From contig NZ_CP042432.1 in the NCBI RefSeq assembly GCF_008033235.1, forward strand, positions 2,356,001-2,420,000: a stretch of 64,000 nt of DNA, read 5' to 3'. The notes beneath the pieces are model-generated. The model did no database searches. It was not told the DNA's origin and saw only the letters and a list, made by a program, of their open reading frames with translations. Source of the stretch: Anseongella ginsenosidimutans. Lineage in GTDB: Bacteria > Bacteroidota > Bacteroidia > Sphingobacteriales > Sphingobacteriaceae. Made by a program: the position numbers and the translations under genes. Below, in pieces: positions 60,165-64,000 of this stretch; the stretch's first letter is position 1, and each line of letters begins with the position of its first letter.

Positions 60165-61415
60165 ATGGATAGGAAGTTAGAGAAAAAGTTTTGGACTAAA
60201 CAGCGCATTTTTATGATGGGAGGAGGCGCCTTGCTGGTTTTTGTACTCTTGTACAGCCTCGTGTTCGCTGATCACCGCTCTAAACTGAACGTGGAAAGAG
60301 AGAAGATCACTGTTTCTACTGTGCAAAAGGGCATATTTGATGAATATATTGTTGTGACAGCGGTTGTGCAGCCCTTGAAAACAATACGGCTGGACGCGGT
60401 GCAGGGAGGCTATGTGGTGGGAAAATACCTGGACGGTGGTACGATGGTGGAAAAAGGGGATTCTATTCTCCGCCTGGAAAACCAGGATCTGACCCTTAGT
60501 TACGTAAACCACGAAACAGAAATTTATCGCCTTATCAATGAACTTCAAAGCACGCGCCTTCAGCTCCGGCAAAACCGGTATCAGCTGGAAAGTGCGCTTT
60601 CTGATCTGCAGGCCCAGCTGAAGGCGGCAAAAGACCTGTACGACAGGAATAAGCTCCTTTATGATGATCAGGTGATCTCCGAGCAGGAGTTCCTGAAATA
60701 TAAGATCGACTACGAGCGGTTAAAAGAACAAAACCGTATTGAAGTAGAGTCCCAGAAATACCAGGAACAGAACGCGGAGTTGCAGATCAAGCAATTGGAA
60801 GGGACCATTGACCGTACCCAGCGGAACCTGGAATTGATGAAAGCCAGCCTGGATAACCTCATCATCAGGGCGCCTATTTCCGGTCTTCTTTCTTCCATAG
60901 ACGTGGAAGTCGGGTCCAGTATCAGCGCCGGCGAAAATATTGGGCAGATAGACGTCATAGACGGTTATAAACTACGCGCCCAGATAGATGAACATTATAT
61001 TTCCCGCCTTTTTGCCGGGTTGAAGGCTTCCTTTGAATTTGGCGGCAAAACGCATGAGCTAACAGTCCGGAAGGTATATCCTGAAGTGCTTAACGGCAGA
61101 TTTGAAGTTGACCTGGAGTTTGCCGGCGCCGCACCCGAAGGAATCCGGCGCGGCCTCTCCCTGCCTGTGCGGGTTGGGCTTGGAAAATCCGCTGAAGCCG
61201 TATTGCTTTCAAGCGGAGGTTTCTTTTCCCATACAGGCGGAAACTGGGTATATGTCCTTGATGGAGATGGCACCCGTGCCGTGAAACGAAGCATTACGCT
61301 CGGCCGGAAAAACCCCGAGTATTTCGAGGTCCTGGAAGGCTTGCAGCCGGGGGAAAAAGTGATAACTTCATCCTATGATAATTTCGGAGACAAGGAAGTA
61401 TTACAAATGAATTAA
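60165..61415 (+). CDS. HlyD/MacA-type periplasmic adaptor of an ABC efflux system
   Basis: The 416-residue protein has one N-terminal transmembrane helix (about 15-36). A long coiled-coil hairpin follows (about 110-220; ELQSTRLQLRQNRYQLESAL, QNAELQIKQLEGTIDRTQRN), flanked by lipoyl halves (ILRLENQDL; RAPISGLLSSIDVEVGSSIS), then beta-barrel and membrane-proximal parts. This is the MacA layout for coupling an inner-membrane ABC transporter to an outer-membrane channel. ATG 60165 is chosen since the frame's earlier codons are regulatory DNA. The ABC ATPase follows 4 bp later. Confidence 0.92.
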   Translation: MDRKLEKKFWTKQRIFMMGGGALLVFVLLYSLVFADHRSKLNVEREKITVSTVQKGIFDEYIVVTAVVQPLKTIRLDAVQGGYVVGKYLDGGTMVEKGDSILRLENQDLTLSYVNHETEIYRLINELQSTRLQLRQNRYQLESALSDLQAQLKAAKDLYDRNKLLYDDQVISEQEFLKYKIDYERLKEQNRIEVESQKYQEQNAELQIKQLEGTIDRTQRNLELMKASLDNLIIRAPISGLLSSIDVEVGSSISAGENIGQIDVIDGYKLRAQIDEHYISRLFAGLKASFEFGGKTHELTVRKVYPEVLNGRFEVDLEFAGAAPEGIRRGLSLPVRVGLGKSAEAVLLSSGGFFSHTGGNWVYVLDGDGTRAVKRSITLGRKNPEYFEVLEGLQPGEKVITSSYDNFGDKEVLQMN

Positions 61416-61419
61416 CCAT

Positions 61420-62109
61420 ATGATCATTACAAAGAACCTGCAAAAGACCTTCACCACAGAAGAGGTGGAAACCACTGCGCTGGCCGGCATTGACATGGAA
61501 ATACAAGACGGAGAATTCGTAGCTATCATGGGGCCTTCCGGCTGCGGGAAATCAACATTGTTGAATATCCTGGGTCTTCTTGATAATCCTTCCGACGGGG
61601 AATACCACTTTTGGGGCGAAGAAGTAGCCAAGGTATCCGAACGCAATCGCGTTCGCCTGCGCAAGGGAAATATAGGCTTCGTTTTCCAAAGCTTTAACCT
61701 TATCGATGAACTTACCGTTTTTGAAAACGTGGAACTGCCGCTCCTGTATCTGAAGGTGCCTTCCGCCGAACGTAAGATCAAGGTAGAGGCCGCTCTCGAA
61801 CGCATGGGCATCATGCATCGGCGTAATCATTTCCCCCAGCAGCTTTCCGGCGGCCAGCAGCAGCGTACCGCCATTGCCCGGGCCGTTGTAGCCCGGCCAC
61901 GCCTGATCCTTGCCGACGAACCCACCGGTAATCTTGATTCAGCTAACGGAGAAGAGGTGATGAAGCTCCTTAGCGAGCTGAATGAAGCCGGCACTACGTT
62001 AGTAATGGTAACCCACTCGCCTTATGATGCGGGCTTTGCTCACAGGACCGTCAATTTATTCGACGGAAAGATTGTCACGGAAAATATCCGGGAACAATTT
62101 CACGTTTAA
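61420..62109 (+). CDS. MacB/LolD-type ABC ATPase
   Basis: The 229-residue ATPase has Walker A (GPSGCGKST), signature ([14 protein letters not shown]), Walker B ([13 protein letters not shown]) and switch His (VTHSPYDAG). It is of the MacB/LolD group that works with FtsX-fold permeases and MacA adaptors. The permease expected next is reduced to a fragment (62191-62340), so this ATPase either lost its partner or uses one encoded elsewhere. Confidence 0.95.
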   Translation: MIITKNLQKTFTTEEVETTALAGIDMEIQDGEFVAIMGPSGCGKSTLLNILGLLDNPSDGEYHFWGEEVAKVSERNRVRLRKGNIGFVFQSFNLIDELTVFENVELPLLYLKVPSAERKIKVEAALERMGIMHRRNHFPQQLSGGQQQRTAIARAVVARPRLILADEPTGNLDSANGEEVMKLLSELNEAGTTLVMVTHSPYDAGFAHRTVNLFDGKIVTENIREQFHV

Positions 62110-62190
62110 TAATTCCGGTAAGGTATAACCCGGGTAGTGTAATAATTAATAATTCAAGCTATCTCCAAAAAAATTTAAAACCGGGAATTC

Positions 62191-62340
62191 ATGCTGAAAA
62201 GTTATTTCAAGTTAGCAATTATTCCACTGCTGAGCATGGCAGCCGGCGTGTGCGTATGCTGGTTCATGGTCACCTGGGTAGAACACGAGTGTTATTTCCT
62301 GTATCTTGAGTCAGCAAGCAATATCGCGATCATTCCTTGA
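62191..62340 (+). pseudogene. N-terminal remnant of a MacB-like ABC permease
   Basis: A 49-codon frame begins MLKSYFKLAI, the usual start of Bacteroidota MacB-type permeases (consensus MLKNYFKIAxRN), and goes on with MAAGVCVCWFMVTWVEHE, resembling their first TM region. About ten residues between these parts appear deleted. The frame stops at TGA 62338-62340. The expected 400 or so residues of loop and three more TMs are missing. Its last 11 bp overlap the 3' end of the Rpn nuclease gene on the other strand. It lies 81 bp after the ABC ATPase, exactly where the permease should be. Confidence 0.6.
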
Positions 62341-63400
62341 TCGAGGTAGCTTTCTTACTTTTAAAGAGGCTCTGCCGCACATGTTTTACAAACTCGACAG
62401 AAACCTCGGCTACCCCGGCGGCCTGCCGGTCATTGAGGTCCAGCTGCAGAATAAGGTTTCTGACGAAGCGTTCCTTTCCCTGCCGGAGCCCTTTTTCGAC
62501 ACCTTTTTCGATTCCTTTTTCAATTCCCTGGCTCATGGCCTTATCCAGTAAATATTCTTCAGTTCCCATAGCGATATTCCTTTTTGTTAATTCCTTTATA
62601 TCCTGTTCAAAAATCGATTTTATTTCCTCATCCCTGAAATGCACGAAATGATTTAAAAAGTTGAATACTGCCCGCTGCCTTATCTTGTCGAGATTCCTTC
62701 CAAGCATTTCCTTTAACAAGTCACGCTTCATATTCAAAAGCTCGTACCCACCCTGGTTTTTATTTTTTATGTACAGGAGTGTCGTGAGGATGATCAAGGC
62801 AAAAGGGTTAGAATTGGCCCTTAACATCTCTTCATCCTGGTCCAATATTTTATAGCTGTTAAACTTATATATGAGGCTTGTTCCCAGGCACTCCTCCGTA
62901 TAAATTCCGGGGCGGAAACTCTTATTATTATCCGTAAGTATAGCCAGCGACGTCACCGGTATCCTGTATTTATCCTTTACCCGGTACCAATAACGGTGCA
63001 TTCTTTTCGTAAATTCCTCCCGGCCTCTTTGCCCCTGCACTTCAATATGGGTCAGAAAACATTTTTCAGTATTGTCTTTCAAATACACTTTTACCAGTTT
63101 ATCTACGTGCCGCACGCCGGTATCCGATTCTTCAGGGGATAGAAGCTGGTCAAATTCTTTGTCCAGGTAGGAGAATCCCCTGCCAAAGTCAAAACTTTCG
63201 CAGGCCGCAGGGAAGAAAAAACGCAGAAAATCCTCGAAGAGGTCTTCTAGTGCCGCTTTCCATAACCGGTCGTCCCGCTGATGATATTCATTACGCTCAT
63301 TGACGTCTTCAACGCATAAGCGCGAAGGAAAAAATCTAAACGGGGCAATGGTTTCTTCGTAGGTCATATTCATAAGGCGAGTTGTGATTGGTCGTGTCAT
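62330..63400 (-). CDS. Rpn-family PD-(D/E)XK recombination-promoting nuclease
   Basis: The roughly 356-residue protein matches the Rpn/transposase_31-like family. The opening DDRLWKAALEDLFEDFLRFF is followed by DKLVKVYLKDN and a HIEVQGQR active-site strand (D...ExQ form of PD-(D/E)XK). A C-terminal EKG-rich repeat (GIEKGIEKGVEKGLRQGKE) then leads to a helical tail. Rpn proteins are DNA endonucleases that promote RecA-independent recombination in E. coli. The start is uncertain: ATG 63400, 63373 or 63367 are all possible. It lies in place of an ABC permease, in opposite orientation. Confidence 0.85.
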   Translation of the reverse strand: MTRPITTRLMNMTYEETIAPFRFFPSRLCVEDVNERNEYHQRDDRLWKAALEDLFEDFLRFFFPAACESFDFGRGFSYLDKEFDQLLSPEESDTGVRHVDKLVKVYLKDNTEKCFLTHIEVQGQRGREEFTKRMHRYWYRVKDKYRIPVTSLAILTDNNKSFRPGIYTEECLGTSLIYKFNSYKILDQDEEMLRANSNPFALIILTTLLYIKNKNQGGYELLNMKRDLLKEMLGRNLDKIRQRAVFNFLNHFVHFRDEEIKSIFEQDIKELTKRNIAMGTEEYLLDKAMSQGIEKGIEKGVEKGLRQGKERFVRNLILQLDLNDRQAAGVAEVSVEFVKHVRQSLFKSKKATSIKE

Positions 63401-63517
63401 GCAAATATAATAATTAATGCATAACATATAAAATATTTAGTAAAACCAAACTGCATAACCCGGGCGCCAGGAACGCTTTGCCCGTTTCTTGAAGCCGTCT
63501 TCTTCGATGGTGGTCGT

Positions 63518-63937
63518 TCAGTTTTTATATTTTTCGTTCAGATAGCTTACCGTGGCGTTAACCAGTTTTTCCAACGCAGGCTGATGAATGTCAGAAAGCT
63601 TTTTGACATAAATACAGGCTTTTCCCATTTTAAACTTACCTAAATCCCTGAGCAGGTGCTTATGTTCTTCAAGCCCGGTAAACACGTATAAGGATATCGC
63701 TGCCTTTCTTGGCGAAAAGCCTACCAGGGGCGCGTCACCTTCGTGACCACTTTCATACTTGTAATGGTAACTGCCAAAGCCGATGATGGATGGGCCCCAC
63801 ATTCTTGGCTCATGCCCGGAGGCCTCCTGCATAAGCCGCAGCAATTCGTAACTATCTTTTTGCTTCTGTTCTGTAGCGGCGAATGAATGAATGAAGTCAA
63901 GCACATTTGCGTCGGTCGCTGTTGTTTTATTTGCCAT
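63518..63937 (-). CDS. DUF1801 domain protein
   Basis: The 139-residue cytoplasmic protein matches DUF1801: LDFIHSFAATEQKQKDSYEL, then MWGPSIIGFGSYHYKY, and DAPLVGFSPRKAAISLYVF with a terminal EKLVNATVSYLNEKY. The fold is like YdhG/frataxin and occurs alone or fused to other domains; its function is unknown. Downstream, about 100 bp separate it from the Rpn gene. The 63 bp between its start and the window end contain no supported gene. Confidence 0.88.
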   Translation of the reverse strand: MANKTTATDANVLDFIHSFAATEQKQKDSYELLRLMQEASGHEPRMWGPSIIGFGSYHYKYESGHEGDAPLVGFSPRKAAISLYVFTGLEEHKHLLRDLGKFKMGKACIYVKKLSDIHQPALEKLVNATVSYLNEKYKN

Positions 63938-64000
63938 GATCGCGTCTTAAAATAATGAAGATAGTGAATATGTCCGGATGCGGACGGGCAGCGTGTCCGA

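Noticed and set aside
63955-64000. Start of a gene running out of the window
   Set aside because: An ATG opens a frame to the edge, but 15 codons with no recognisable signal are not enough, and the segment contains a small GTCCG/CGGAC hairpin instead.
1-64000. rRNA, tRNA or tmRNA genes
   Set aside because: No T-loop-like GGTTCGAATC with matching acceptor stem and no rRNA-like stretches were noticed on reading; a covariance-model scan would settle this.

Overview
The window reads as a chromosomal segment of a free-living member of the Bacteroidota with about 50% GC, probably of a Sphingobacteriales/Chitinophagales-like lineage. The evidence is a set of lineage-typical families (DUF3098, DUF5606, DUF6048/DUF6452, Porin_10-type putative porin, OMP_b-brl_3-type outer-membrane protein, GH92). 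Promoters have the Bacteroidota form TTTG-N19-22-TAnnTTTG, and many genes start with little or no Shine-Dalgarno sequence. I saw no rRNA, tRNA, CRISPR array, prophage or intact IS transposase.

Layout. 0-4.3 kb: the tail of a CBM9-like protein, a secreted GH78 rhamnosidase-like enzyme, and an AT-rich YhcG/DUF1016 nuclease gene sitting between two copies of the 3' end of the GH78 gene. 4.3-8 kb: the minus-strand operon ftsX-DUF3098-uppP-truB-ribF. 8-10.9 kb: leuS. 10.9-16 kb: an operon for unsaturated uronate breakdown (LacI regulator, GH88, kduI, DUF4861, kduD), preceded by a consensus LacI-family operator and followed by a 110-bp palindrome and a 34-bp tandem array. 16.3-27.9 kb: tex, a PHP-fold secreted protein, a BNR_4 protein, a lipoprotein, a cold-shock protein, M42 peptidase, clpP, a DUF1080 protein and an acyl-CoA carboxylase beta subunit. 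28-35.4 kb: a two-component system, SulP transporter plus beta-carbonic anhydrase, a porin and pruA. 35.5-44.4 kb: an FKBP, a repeat-rich intergenic region, phoX, lpxK, a porin and a GH92 mannosidase. 44.5-55.5 kb: a secreted GATase-like protein, an ABC exporter pair, an outer-membrane barrel protein, ppiB-DUF5606-DUF6452-DUF6048, and acnA-rlmH. 55.7-64 kb: a CD225/DUF2752 pair, a polysaccharide deacetylase, an NtrY/NtrC pair divergent from an HlyD-ABC efflux operon, then an Rpn-type nuclease gene where the ABC permease should be, and a DUF1801 protein.

How the genes work together. GH78, GH88, KduI, KduD, DUF4861 and the BNR_4 protein together suggest growth on a rhamnose- and uronate-rich polysaccharide such as ulvan or rhamnogalacturonan; no SusC/D pair lies in the window. 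SulP and carbonic anhydrase look like a bicarbonate-handling pair. The NtrY/NtrC pair and the palindromes between it and the efflux operon look like a self-contained sigma-54 control unit.

The most unusual features are (1) the YhcG gene bracketed by synonymously diverged copies of its neighbour's 3' end, (2) the efflux operon whose permease is reduced to a 49-codon fragment abutting an Rpn nuclease gene, and (3) four unrelated tandem or inverted repeat families, each packed between gene 3' ends.
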